From contig NZ_KN046818.1 in NCBI RefSeq assembly GCF_000742135.1, forward strand, positions 248,001-312,000: a stretch of DNA of 64,000 nt. The letters are read 5' to 3'. The notes beneath the pieces were generated by a model that was not told the DNA's origin, ran no database searches, and saw nothing but the letters and a program-made list of their open reading frames with translations. A program made the translations under genes and the position numbers. Below, one piece after another: positions 50,197 through 58,638 of the stretch. Numbering within the stretch: position 1 is the first letter of the stretch; the number at the start of each line of letters is the position of its first letter. This DNA comes from Klebsiella pneumoniae. Lineage in GTDB: Bacteria > Pseudomonadota > Gammaproteobacteria > Enterobacterales > Enterobacteriaceae.

Positions 50197-50702
50197 TTAC
50201 GCTTACATCCATGCGATATGCCTTAATTAAGGTAGCCCGAACACGTTAGCAATCGCGATTGCGATAGACATCAGCTGACATCCGACAGCCCTCACGAGCG
50301 TCAGTTTTACCTCTGATGGTGATGAATAATACTTATTTATCAGGTATTCGGAAGATATTCCGGCAAGATTAAGAATAGACGCGCATCTGACTCGGTTTCT
50401 CCGTGTAATAAACAAGAACAGGTAATAAAACCCGCAGAATAATAATCATTAGGCAGTGAATGAAAATATGCTTCCCGGGGTTGCTCACCAATATCCACAC
50501 AAACTTCATAGTTATTAAACGCAGCAAAAGCTCATTTTTTGACTGGTGAATAAAGCGCCAAATGTGATATAGTTCACACAAGTTGATGAAACAGAAATGG
50601 CGTTTCATCACTCTCTAGTACGCCAGTTGAGACCAGAGCGCTATGCCATCGTCAGTCGCGTCAGGTCGTCCATGGCTCCCGACTTTCTTTGAGGATAGGT
50701 TA
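50197..50702. other. Intergenic region between pdeC and yjcB
   Basis: About 500 AT-rich bases between two divergent genes. Minus-strand frames at 50227-50415 and 50369-50611 have no recognised content. TGATGAAAC (50584-50592) and GTTTCATCA (50602-50610) form an inverted repeat with a nine-base spacer, about 95 bp before yjcB, that could be an operator or a short hairpin in the yjcB leader. Promoters of both genes must lie here. Confidence 0.45.
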
Positions 50703-50984
50703 ATGGCTTCCATTACTACCAGTGTCGTATTATTGCGCTGGCCCCTGGTGAGCGCGGTACTGATGTTTCTCGCCAGCTCACTGAATATTCAGCTTCGCAA
50801 AAGCGATTACGCCGGTCTGGCGGTGATCTGCAGCTGCCTCGGCCTGGCCGCCGCCTGCTGGTTCGCCACCGGTTTGCTCGGTATCACCCTGCTTGATATG
50901 GCCAAAATCTGGGGCAATATCAAAGATGTGATGATTGAAGTCATGAGTCAGACGCCGCCAGAATGGCCAATGATGATGACCTGA
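50703..50984 (+). CDS. yjcB: Small membrane protein YjcB
   Basis: A 93-aa protein equal in length to E. coli YjcB, with three hydrophobic stretches (about 8-28, 36-62). It starts MASITTSVVLLRWPLVSAV and ends TPPEWPMMMT, close to E. coli. Function is unknown. The open frame extends upstream to 50643, but homology and a GAGG box favour 50703. It is followed by a bidirectional terminator. Confidence 0.88.
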   Translation: MASITTSVVLLRWPLVSAVLMFLASSLNIQLRKSDYAGLAVICSCLGLAAACWFATGLLGITLLDMAKIWGNIKDVMIEVMSQTPPEWPMMMT

Positions 50985-50988
50985 GGTT

Positions 50989-51015
50989 AAAAAGCTTCCC
51001 GACGGGAAGCTTTTT
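50989..51015. terminator. Bidirectional terminator between yjcB and the ABC importer operon
   Basis: AAAAAGCTTCCC and GGGAAGCTTTTT form a perfect 12-bp stem with loop GAC, giving U-runs in both directions, between convergent genes. Confidence 0.93.
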
Positions 51016-51030
51016 CGTTTTCTGCAGCCC

Positions 51031-51888
51031 TTATTTCCCTAATTTGGCCATCATCTCCGGACGCATAAATTTATGGATCACCACCATAAAGAGCAGCGAT
51101 GGGGCCAGCAAAATCAGCGCGGTAATCGACGAGACCTGATAGTTACCCGACATGCTGGCGTTATAGAGCAGCAGCGGCAGCGTGGTGATATCCGGCGCCC
51201 CGACGAAGAAAGTGCCGGTAAACTCATCCAGCGACTCCAGAAAAACAAAGATGCTGGCGGCAACGATCCCCGGCGCCGCCTGCGGCAGCACGATGTGCCA
51301 GAAGGTATACATCGGTCCGGCGCCCAGGTTACGCGATGCCCGCGCCAGCAGCGGGTCGATGGCTGAAAACGCGGCCACACAGATCCACACCGAGTACATC
51401 AGACCGTGGACGCTATGCACCAGCACCACCCCTGCGATACTGCCGTTCAATCCCCACTGATAAAACAATCGGGCAACATTCATGTATACCGTCAGGTTAG
51501 GAAAGGCCTGCGGGATAAGAAATAGCAGCATGAACAGCATCCGTAATGGCATTTTCCGCCGGGAAAGCGCATAGCCGGCGGGTACGGAAATCAGCAAACA
51601 GACCCCCACCGATAACAGAGCGATCAGCACGCTGGTTAACAGCGAGCTGGAGACATCGCTGTATGGATTGAAAACCTGATACCAGTACTTCAGCCCCCAC
51701 CGGCTGGGCAGCGAATGGGGAAAATACCAGCTTTCCGCTACGGTCCAGATCAACAGGTTCAGCAGCGGACCAAACATCGCCAGCAGCATAAACAGCAGCA
51801 GCAGGGTCTGCAGCACCGGACTGGCGCGCACTTTACGGCGCCCTTTCACCCACCATGCCGGGGTTGATACGAGGGCCAGCGCTTTCAT
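51031..51888 (-). CDS. ABC importer permease subunit 2 (PotC/AfuB-like)
   Basis: A 285-aa binding-protein-dependent permease with six hydrophobic segments and the cytoplasmic EAA loop ASRNLGAGPMYTFWHIVLPQ near residue 195. It is the last gene of a minus-strand operon (ATPase, binding protein, permease 1, permease 2) and overlaps permease 1 by four bases. Permeases of this branch carry polyamines, iron, 2-aminoethylphosphonate or sugar phosphates; sequence alone does not decide. A long polar N-terminus (about 25 residues) precedes the first membrane helix. Confidence 0.88.
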   Translation of the reverse strand: MKALALVSTPAWWVKGRRKVRASPVLQTLLLLFMLLAMFGPLLNLLIWTVAESWYFPHSLPSRWGLKYWYQVFNPYSDVSSSLLTSVLIALLSVGVCLLISVPAGYALSRRKMPLRMLFMLLFLIPQAFPNLTVYMNVARLFYQWGLNGSIAGVVLVHSVHGLMYSVWICVAAFSAIDPLLARASRNLGAGPMYTFWHIVLPQAAPGIVAASIFVFLESLDEFTGTFFVGAPDITTLPLLLYNASMSGNYQVSSITALILLAPSLLFMVVIHKFMRPEMMAKLGK

Positions 51889-52718
51889 GATTCACCGCCT
51901 TTTTGCTGCAGGCTGTGGCGCAGGTAAAACCACGACAGCGCGCCGCAGATCGCCAGCGACACCACGCCAAGCCCATTCGCCACCGCGTAATCACCATAGG
52001 AATTGACGCGAAACGCCATATCCACGGTTAGCATCGTCGGGGTTCCCACGCCGATCATCAACGGTACCGACAGCACCGACATCATGGTCACCGTCGACAG
52101 CACCAGCGCCACGCCGATAGTCGGCAGGACCTGCGGCAGCATGATATCGAACAGGATCCGCGGCCGGGAGGCGCCAAGATTACGTGCAGCAAGGATCTGC
52201 GACGACTCCAGCGCCGCCATCGCCCCGCAGATCAGCAGCGTGGCAAAGGCCAGTTGCTTCCAGACAAAGGTGATCACTATCCCTTTCCATCCCAGCCAGG
52301 AGAGCGTCTCCAGCGGCGTGACCAGGTCGGCCGCCACCAGCGCATTGTTCATCAGGCCATTTTTGGCGAGAAAAGTGCGCATCATCTGGGCAACAACGAT
52401 AAAAGGAATAAACAGCGGCAGGCGATACAAAAAACCCAGCAGACGCACAACGGGTCGGCAGGGTGACAGCGCAATCACTGCCGACAGGGTAATGGCGAGC
52501 AGCGCTAACAGCGCCACCGAGATCAGCACAATAAGCAGCGAAAAGAGCACATCGCTGGCGTAGAGCGCATAGACCTTGCGGAAGTGATCGAGGGTGAACG
52601 GCTGTCCCGGCGCGGTAAACGCCGAGACCAGCGAAAACCCCAGCGGATACAAAAACAGGATCGCGATCATCAGCGCCGCCGGGGCAACCAGCAGCAGATA
52701 TTTTAATGAACTGGACAT
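51885..52718 (-). CDS. ABC importer permease subunit 1 (PotB-like)
   Basis: A 277-aa permease with six hydrophobic segments and the EAA loop AARNLGASRPRILFDIMLPQ near residue 180, which docks on the ATPase. Together with the next gene it forms a heterodimeric inner-membrane channel. It begins 60 bp after the binding-protein gene and overlaps the second permease by four bases, so the two are translationally coupled. Confidence 0.88.
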   Translation of the reverse strand: MSSSLKYLLLVAPAALMIAILFLYPLGFSLVSAFTAPGQPFTLDHFRKVYALYASDVLFSLLIVLISVALLALLAITLSAVIALSPCRPVVRLLGFLYRLPLFIPFIVVAQMMRTFLAKNGLMNNALVAADLVTPLETLSWLGWKGIVITFVWKQLAFATLLICGAMAALESSQILAARNLGASRPRILFDIMLPQVLPTIGVALVLSTVTMMSVLSVPLMIGVGTPTMLTVDMAFRVNSYGDYAVANGLGVVSLAICGALSWFYLRHSLQQKGGES

Positions 52719-52778
52719 AATAAACCTGGCGTCAGCACAAGCAAGCGCCCGGGACGGCGGCCCGGGCTGGAAAAAGGT

Positions 52779-53918
52779 TTAATTAGCCACCTGGCTTTCG
52801 TAACCCTCTTTGATATCGTCAAAGTAGGGGGCGATCGGGAAGCTTTTGCCATACTTCGCCAGCGCTTCCGGCGAGATTTCGGCAAACAGCTTTTGCCAGG
52901 TCGCCGCATCCAGCTTCGGCTTCACCTGCCCGGCGTCGATGCCCGGATACCAGTTGAACTGCTTGACGATCCCCTGCGCCTGCACTTCCGGGCTGGTGGC
53001 CAGCGCGATAAAGTCGCGCGCCAGCTGCGGATTCGCCGCCTTCGCCGGGATGACGTAATACATCGGCTGGCCCGGCATGCCCGGCGCCAGTAAAGCAAGC
53101 TTGATCGACGGCGGCAGCTTGCCCTGATCTTTCCAGCTATAGAACATATCGACCCACACCGGGCCCATGGCGATTTCCCCCCGGCTCAGCATATCGAGCG
53201 TCCCGGCGTTGCCCGGGGTGAAAGTTACGTTTTTATTGAACGCCTTTAGCTTCTCATAGGCCTGCTGCCAGCCTTTTTCGACGCTTTTATCATAGGGCCC
53301 GGCGGAGAGACGCTGGGCGTCGGTCCCGTAGGCGTAGATCCAGCCCACCACAAAGCTGACGCCGGACATGCCATTCTTGATGCCGTTATAGCCAAAAGCC
53401 TGCGGGTGTTTCTGCGTCCAGGCCACCAGCTCGTCATACGACGCCGGCGGGGTAGTGACCAGATCGCTGTTCCAGGCGATAGCGGTCTGGCTTAAGAACA
53501 TCGGCATCACGTATCCGTCAACGTTAACGCCCAGCGCCTGGGTGGCGCTCGGCGAACTCACCATGCCGCCGGTCTGAATATCCTGACGGTATTTTTGCAG
53601 CAATCCCTTTGCCACCTGCTCACCGCCCGCCTTCTGGTGCACTACCGCGACGTCGATATCCCACTGCTGCGCGCCGCTCTCCTGCTGGGCCGTTAGCTTC
53701 TCGCTAATTTTATTCGACCCGGCGTCGCCGGGGCCGGTACCGATCACCCGCACCTTGACGCCGGGATGAGCGGCTTCAAATTTTGGCCCCAGCCAGGTTT
53801 TTACATAATCCACCATATTCTGATCGCCCGCGGTGGCGACGTTGAGAATGGTGTCGGCCTGTGCGCCAAGGCTCAGGAAGAGGGTCGTTACGATCGCTGC
53901 TTTCGTCTTAGTCAACAT
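52779..53918 (-). CDS. Periplasmic solute-binding protein (family 1) of the ABC importer
   Basis: A 379-aa exported protein; the signal peptide (MLTKTKAAIVTTLFLSLGAQA) is cleaved before DTILNVATAGDQNMVDY. The fold is type II periplasmic binding protein of the extracellular solute-binding family 1: VKTWLGPKFEAAHPGVKVRV, YDELVAWTQKHPQAFGYN, and GMPGQPMYYVIPAKAANPQLA. The start at 53918 has GGGGA seven bases upstream; the longer open frame to 54029 runs into the ATPase gene. Neighbouring hydrolases suggest a phosphate-ester ligand, but this is inference. Confidence 0.88.
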   Translation of the reverse strand: MLTKTKAAIVTTLFLSLGAQADTILNVATAGDQNMVDYVKTWLGPKFEAAHPGVKVRVIGTGPGDAGSNKISEKLTAQQESGAQQWDIDVAVVHQKAGGEQVAKGLLQKYRQDIQTGGMVSSPSATQALGVNVDGYVMPMFLSQTAIAWNSDLVTTPPASYDELVAWTQKHPQAFGYNGIKNGMSGVSFVVGWIYAYGTDAQRLSAGPYDKSVEKGWQQAYEKLKAFNKNVTFTPGNAGTLDMLSRGEIAMGPVWVDMFYSWKDQGKLPPSIKLALLAPGMPGQPMYYVIPAKAANPQLARDFIALATSPEVQAQGIVKQFNWYPGIDAGQVKPKLDAATWQKLFAEISPEALAKYGKSFPIAPYFDDIKEGYESQVAN

Positions 53919-53947
53919 GGATTGTCCCCAGAATGAACACGCTGATA

Positions 53948-54979
53948 TCACTGTGATAGTGGTAAAGGAAAAATATGCAGGGCCGGCGTTGGCACATGGA
54001 GCCGAACGCGGCTTTTTGTCGGCCAGCACTGCGCGGCATCCGCCAGCAGCAGGCGGTCATGGCAGCGCACGCTGTGACGATACAGATTGCCCAGAAACGC
54101 GCTTTGCTCCACCACGCCTTCCAGAGCCAGCCCCTCCTGCGGCGCAGGCTGCGTTAATTCAGCGAGCGCGGCATCGGCGCTGCGAAAATAAATAACGTTG
54201 TCACCCTGCTGAGCGGCAGATAAACCGGATATTGCGGCAGCGGATAATTCACCGGAAATTATTTTATTATCGGCCCCCATAAAATCAGCGACGAAGGGCG
54301 TCGCGGGGCGTTGATATATTTCTTCCGGCGTGCCGGTTTGTTCAATACGCCCCTGATTTAATACCGCAATGCGGTCCGCCATCACTAAGGCTTCCTGCTG
54401 ATCGTGGGTGACAATTAATGACGTGAACCCCAGTCTCTTTTGCAGAGATTTAATTTCATGGCGCACATTCAGGCGCACTTTGGCATCCAGATTAGATAAC
54501 GGCTCATCCAACACCAGCACCTGGGGCTCTATGGCCAGGGCTCTCGCCAGCGCCACCCGCTGCCGCTGGCCGCCCGACAGTTCGGTCACTTTCACCTCGC
54601 CAAGCCCTTCGAGATTGACTATTCGCAGCAGCTCCGCCACCCGCCGCGCGATATCCGCCCCGCGCCATTTGCGCAGCTTCAGGCCATAGCCGATATTGCG
54701 CGCTACCGTCAGGTGCGGCCACAGGGCGTAGCTTTGAAATACCATGGTGATATTGCGCTGCTCCGGCGCAAGATGAGTGATCGTTCGGCTGGCAATAGCC
54801 ACCTCGCCGCTTTGCACCGGAATAAAGCCGCAGAGGGCGTTCAGCAGCGTGGTTTTTCCGCATCCCGACGGGCCCAGTAGAGCAATCATCTCTCCCTGCT
54901 CTACCGCCAGATCGATATTATGTAAAACCACCTTATCGCCATAACTAATTTTAAGGCCGGAGATCTGTAAATAACTCAT
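53948..54979 (-). CDS. ABC importer ATPase (PotA/FbpC-like)
   Basis: A 343-aa nucleotide-binding protein: Walker A GPSGCGKTT (near residue 37), Q-loop VFQSYALWPHLTV, signature LSGGQRQRVALARALA, Walker B VLVLDEPLSNLDAKVR and switch His in IVTHDQQEAL. A C-terminal TOBE-type regulatory domain covers about 245-343. The first gene of the four-gene operon; the start at 54979 (MSYLQISGLKISYG) has AGG upstream and is preferred over 55030, which would place the start inside the operator region. Confidence 0.9.
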   Translation of the reverse strand: MSYLQISGLKISYGDKVVLHNIDLAVEQGEMIALLGPSGCGKTTLLNALCGFIPVQSGEVAIASRTITHLAPEQRNITMVFQSYALWPHLTVARNIGYGLKLRKWRGADIARRVAELLRIVNLEGLGEVKVTELSGGQRQRVALARALAIEPQVLVLDEPLSNLDAKVRLNVRHEIKSLQKRLGFTSLIVTHDQQEALVMADRIAVLNQGRIEQTGTPEEIYQRPATPFVADFMGADNKIISGELSAAAISGLSAAQQGDNVIYFRSADAALAELTQPAPQEGLALEGVVEQSAFLGNLYRHSVRCHDRLLLADAAQCWPTKSRVRLHVPTPALHIFPLPLSQ

Positions 54980-55023
54980 ATTCGCTACCTGAAAGCGCTG
55001 CTGCGGCATTTTTTTTAGCAAGG

Positions 55024-55037
55024 TGAACACGTGTTCA
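55024..55037. promoter_or_regulatory. Candidate LacI-family operator between the divergent units
   Basis: TGAACACGTGTTCA is a perfect 14-bp palindrome with a central CG, the style of LacI/GalR-family operators. It lies between the divergent ABC operon and the MBL-LacI-IMPase operon, 44 bp before the ATPase ATG and 105 bp before the hydrolase ATG. The LacI-type gene at 55910 is the obvious candidate to bind it. Confidence 0.6.
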
Positions 55038-55142
55038 TTTGGCTGTAAAAAAAATGCAACGTTGACTCGACATGATATGAGCCTACTTTGTCGGGTATTT
55101 ATGACAATTTAATTAAGCGGCAAAAAATTTTGGCGAGGGTAA

Positions 55143-55913
55143 ATGAAAATAGATGTGCTTGGCTGCGGGAGCGCCTTTTCCTGCACGCAAAATACCTCCG
55201 CGCTGCGGGTGATCGATGCGGACAACAAACAGTGGTTAATCGACTGCGGCCCCACCGTTCCCCGCGCGCTCTGGCAGCGCGGCGGCGAGGTCAACGATAT
55301 CGACGCGATCTACTTCACCCACGTTCACCCGGACCACTGCACCGGCCTGACGGCGCTACTGAACCACTGGAAAAGTTATTCCCGTCAGAAGCCAGTCATT
55401 ATCTACTGCCAGCCGGCGCAGCAGCCGGTGCTCATGCAGCTGGCCGCGCTGGCGAACTGGCCGCAGGCGGACCTTGGTTTCACCATCGACTGGCAGGAAT
55501 GCCGCGAAGCCTGGACGTGGCAGGACTGGCAGATCCGCACTGCCCCCACCCAGCATGAGCTGAGTAATCGCGCCATCCGCATCACCATTGCCGGGCAGAC
55601 GCTGTTTTACAGCGGCGATGGCCGACCGACCGCCGACTCGATAGCCCTGATGGCCGGCGCCGGGCTGGCGTTTCAGGAGTGCGCCTCGGTAGCAGCCCTG
55701 GACGATGACGCCTCGCATGGCGATTTCCCCTCCTGCCTGATGCTGTTCAGAACGCTGCAGCTCCCGGCGCTGGGGCTCTATCACTGCGAGGATGCTTCCC
55801 TGTCGGCGCTAAAGCAGGCCTGTCAGCCGTGGCCGGGCTTATTCGTTTCCCGGGATGGACTCACCTTAACGCTGCCGCGTCCCACGCCCACTGACGAGAC
55901 GTACCTCCTATGA
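55143..55913 (+). CDS. Metallo-beta-lactamase-fold hydrolase (PhnP/RNase Z-like)
   Basis: A 256-aa enzyme beginning MKIDVLGCGSAFSCTQNTSA. The metal-binding THVHPDHCTGL (HxHxDH) near residue 60 and YSGDGRPTADS near 160 are conserved, and later His residues (SHGDF; YHCED) can complete a dinuclear site. It lacks the N-terminal zinc cluster of PhnP. Relatives are phosphodiesterases such as PhnP, arylsulfatase-like and RNase Z-like enzymes. It leads an operon with a LacI regulator and an IMPase-family phosphatase, divergent from an ABC importer, suggesting that it opens an imported phosphodiester or cyclic phosphate. No export signal, so cytoplasmic. Confidence 0.85.
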   Translation: MKIDVLGCGSAFSCTQNTSALRVIDADNKQWLIDCGPTVPRALWQRGGEVNDIDAIYFTHVHPDHCTGLTALLNHWKSYSRQKPVIIYCQPAQQPVLMQLAALANWPQADLGFTIDWQECREAWTWQDWQIRTAPTQHELSNRAIRITIAGQTLFYSGDGRPTADSIALMAGAGLAFQECASVAALDDDASHGDFPSCLMLFRTLQLPALGLYHCEDASLSALKQACQPWPGLFVSRDGLTLTLPRPTPTDETYLL

Positions 55914-56923
55914 ACCCACGCAAACCCAGCGTCACCGCCCAGGATGTTGCCCGGCGAGCGGGCGTCTCCCGGGCAGTGGTGTCCCGGGCGTTGAGCAACA
56001 ACGGCAGCATCTCTCCCGACGCCCGGGCGCGGGTACTGCGCGCCGCCGAAGAGCTGGGGTATCAGGTTAACTTTCTCGCCCAGGGGCTGAACCGCCAGCG
56101 CAGCCACTTAATCGGCGTGATCGTCTCGCGCATCAGCGATCCTTTTCGCAGTACCCTGCTTGATGCGCTGCTTAACGAGATCCAGCGCCAGGGCTTTCAG
56201 GCGCTGGTGAGCGAGATCCACAGCGAGCAGGATCTGGCGCAGACCTTGCGCCGTTTCGCTCAATTTCGCGTCTCCGGCGTTATCGTCACCTCCGGCCAGC
56301 CGCCGGAGGCGCTGGTGAACGAGTGCGTCCAGCAGCATATTCCGGTCGTGGGCATTAATCGACAGCCGACGATCCCCGGCGTGGATTACGTTTGTTCTGA
56401 CAACGCCGCCGGCGCCGAACTGGCCGCCGACCAGCTGCTGCGCAGCGGCTGTCAGCGCTTTGGCTGGCTCAACCACCATCCTTCCACCTGGGCCGGCCGC
56501 ATGCGCGGGGAAGCATTCGGCCGGGCGCTGCAAACGCGCGGAGTGGACGTCGAACGCCACCTGGCGATCCTCGCCTGTCAGCAAGAAGGTTACGCGGGCG
56601 GGTTACAGGCTGCGGCGCTCGCCGACGAGGCGCTGGAGGGGATCTTCTGCGCCAACGCCCAGCTTGCCTGTGGCTTTCTCGATGGAATGCGCCAGCGCGG
56701 CAGAGAGGCTCCGGCGGATTTTCAGCTGATTGGTTTTGATAACACGCCGACGACCGCGCAATATAGCTATCAGCTCACCACGCTACATCAGGATGTGGCG
56801 GCGATCGCCCGCCAGGCGCTCGCCCGGCTTCTGGAGCGCGCCGCCGACCCTTCGCAACCTTCACGCACCACCTGGGTGGAGGTAACCTTAATTCACCGGC
56901 GCACGTCGCCCTTTGTTATCTGA
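55910..56923 (+). CDS. LacI/GalR-family transcriptional regulator
   Basis: A 337-aa regulator: N-terminal helix-turn-helix VTAQDVARRAGVSRAVVSRALS, hinge region near residues 50-60 and a type I periplasmic-binding-like domain (LIGVIVSRISDPFRSTLLDALL; GVIVTSGQPPEALV; FQLIGFDNTPTTAQYSYQLTT). It overlaps the hydrolase gene by ATGA and precedes the phosphatase by ten bases. It most likely represses both divergent operons at the palindrome near 55030 and is relieved by the imported solute or a breakdown product. Confidence 0.92.
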   Translation: MNPRKPSVTAQDVARRAGVSRAVVSRALSNNGSISPDARARVLRAAEELGYQVNFLAQGLNRQRSHLIGVIVSRISDPFRSTLLDALLNEIQRQGFQALVSEIHSEQDLAQTLRRFAQFRVSGVIVTSGQPPEALVNECVQQHIPVVGINRQPTIPGVDYVCSDNAAGAELAADQLLRSGCQRFGWLNHHPSTWAGRMRGEAFGRALQTRGVDVERHLAILACQQEGYAGGLQAAALADEALEGIFCANAQLACGFLDGMRQRGREAPADFQLIGFDNTPTTAQYSYQLTTLHQDVAAIARQALARLLERAADPSQPSRTTWVEVTLIHRRTSPFVI

Positions 56924-56933
56924 GAGCAGGACT

Positions 56934-57695
56934 ATGACGGAAGCACAACGAGAGTCATTATGCGCCTTGATTCGCCAGGCAGGCACCCACGCCCAGGCGC
57001 TGCGCGATGCGGGATTACAGGTCGATAAAAAAGCGCGCCAGGACTTTGTGTCGCAGGCGGATCTCGCGGTAGAACAAGAGATTAAAGGCTGGCTGCAGGC
57101 CCACTTTCCCGAGGAGGGTTTCCTCGGCGAGGAGAGCGGTTTTGAAGGCGACGACCAGACCGTCTGGGTGCTGGATCCTGTCGATGGCACCACCAACTTT
57201 ATCCTCGGCATGGATTACTGGTGCATCTCACTGGCACGAGTGTGCCAGGGCGAGCTGTCGCTCGGCATCATTTACGCCCCCGATCGCGATGAATTTTTCT
57301 TCGCCGCCCGCGGCGAAGGCGCGTATCTCAACGGTCGGCGCCTGACGCTACGCGAGCCGGAGCCCGATGCGGTGGTGATCGGCATGGGGCGCTCCAGCCG
57401 GGCCCCGGCCAGCGACTACGCCCGGGCCATCGACACGCTGCTCGACGCCGGTCTGGAGTATCGCCGTTTTGGCGCGGGCGCCCTGATGCTGGCGCATGTC
57501 GCCGCCGGTCAGCTCCACGCCTATTATGAAGCGCATATGAACAGCTGGGATGCGCTGGCAGGCATGCTATTGATTGAGGAGGCGGGCGGAACGTGCAATG
57601 CGTTTCTCGCCAATGCGGGCCTGCGGCGAGGCAACCTCGTGCTGGCCGGCTGCGCAAGCGTCCAGCCTCGACTGGCCGCCCTGCTGGCGAAATGA
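56934..57695 (+). CDS. Inositol monophosphatase-family phosphatase
   Basis: A 253-aa Mg-dependent phosphatase. Metal ligands appear in GEESGF near residue 67, motif A LDPVDGTTNFI near 84, and motif B NSWDALAGMLLIEEAGG near 202. The family hydrolyses inositol 1-phosphate, fructose 1,6-bisphosphate, histidinol phosphate or nucleotide 3-phosphates, so the exact substrate is open. It closes the operon with the MBL hydrolase and LacI regulator, pointing to a route in which a diester is opened and the monoester dephosphorylated. ATG at 56934 is used; a TTG at 56913 lies inside the regulator gene. Confidence 0.9.
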   Translation: MTEAQRESLCALIRQAGTHAQALRDAGLQVDKKARQDFVSQADLAVEQEIKGWLQAHFPEEGFLGEESGFEGDDQTVWVLDPVDGTTNFILGMDYWCISLARVCQGELSLGIIYAPDRDEFFFAARGEGAYLNGRRLTLREPEPDAVVIGMGRSSRAPASDYARAIDTLLDAGLEYRRFGAGALMLAHVAAGQLHAYYEAHMNSWDALAGMLLIEEAGGTCNAFLANAGLRRGNLVLAGCASVQPRLAALLAK

Positions 57696-57698
57696 GGT

Positions 57699-57727
57699 CA
57701 CGCCGCCGGTGTCTGACCGGCGGCGTG
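57699..57727. terminator. Hairpin after the IMPase-family gene
   Basis: ACGCCGCCGGT (57700-57710) pairs perfectly with ACCGGCGGCGT (57716-57726) four bases after the stop, between convergent genes. No U-run follows in either direction, so it may act with Rho or stabilise 3-prime ends. Confidence 0.6.
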
Positions 57728-57733
57728 GACTGG

Positions 57734-58087
57734 CTAACGCCAGGGTTCACTGCGGGGAATATTATTCGGGCAACGCTTAATCGTGCAAAAGGACTGGTAA
57801 AAACAGGAGTCAGACCGCTCGCCACCGGCATGGTAAGGGCACGATGGTCGCTCACGTAATTTTTCCCACTGCGCCTCGTCGTACACCGTAATATTATAGA
57901 TTTTTAATGAATGATACTGGTCATTAATTAAAACTCTCGAGGAATAGAGTCTTATCGACTCACCGGGCAACAGGATTACATCAGCCTCGTACCACATGAT
58001 AAATTTCAAGAAACGCAGACTGGATATAGCCGAGAAGGCGATACCAGATTGCGGGCAGATCAGGGTATTAAGAATAGTCCATTTCAT
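57734..58087 (-). CDS. Unrecognised 117-aa protein
   Basis: An open frame reading MKWTILNTLICPQSGIAFSA with a hydrophobic start, no clear signal cleavage site, and five cysteines clustered toward the C-terminus (SCPYH, SCFYQSFC, KRCPN). I do not recognise a family. A purine-rich GGAAGG motif stands before the ATG (58088-58096 on the minus strand), which supports translation. GC content falls sharply just upstream, which suggests acquired DNA. Its 3-prime end faces the IMPase hairpin. Cysteines and a membrane-like start could suit a secreted disulfide protein, but that is a guess. Confidence 0.6.
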   Translation of the reverse strand: MKWTILNTLICPQSGIAFSAISSLRFLKFIMWYEADVILLPGESIRLYSSRVLINDQYHSLKIYNITVYDEAQWEKLRERPSCPYHAGGERSDSCFYQSFCTIKRCPNNIPRSEPWR

Positions 58088-58638
58088 ATTCCTTCCTTAT
58101 AAAGATGCTACAAATTATTACAATATATAGTGATAGCATTCATTGTTATAAATCGCAAGCACCCCTGACAATTATGTGATTTAAGACAATTCCTAACAAC
58201 ATACTCCATTATTAGTAACGTTTCATTTCCCTCTCTAAATTTATGGTTAGGCCTGATGAAAAACAGCCAAATTAACCTTAAAAAAGAAAATATAATAAAA
58301 AATAAGATAATATAAACTTAATTGACAATACGTCTTAGTCCCTCTGGATGAGGCCTCAGCCATTGGTATTAGATGATGCAGCACTGAGTATTACCCGCGG
58401 TTTGGCAAGAAGAGAGGACCATAGCAGGCAGCTATTTATTGCGTGGTTACCTCGTCGTACGTCACCAGGTCCGCGAGGCCCGCAGACCGCGCTCGGGTAA
58501 ATGTCGCGGGTGTCCCGCCAGATCGCATTCCTTAGCGATAATATCGACATAGCGGTTGAGTATATTCTGCTCAATCGCTATGTCGGAGGACAGTCCACAG
58601 AATATAGCCACGCCGGTCTATCAGGCCCCGTTGGAGCC
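58088..58638. other. AT-rich gap between the unknown gene and the BamA paralogue, with a long hairpin
   Basis: 58100-58330 is very AT-rich and probably holds the promoter of the minus-strand unknown gene. A long inverted repeat occurs at 58545-58585 (listed separately). A 72-aa minus-strand frame at 58356-58574 has no recognised content. The patchwork looks like decayed DNA downstream of the BamA paralogue. Confidence 0.45.
58545..58585. repeat. 16-bp-arm inverted repeat downstream of bamK
   Basis: CGACATAGCGGTTGAG (58545-58560) and CTCAATCGCTATGTCG (58570-58585) are complementary at 15 of 16 positions around a nine-base loop. It lies 54 bp after the bamK stop. No U-run follows; it could be a 3-prime stabiliser or a remnant of a mobile element. 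Confidence 0.7.
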
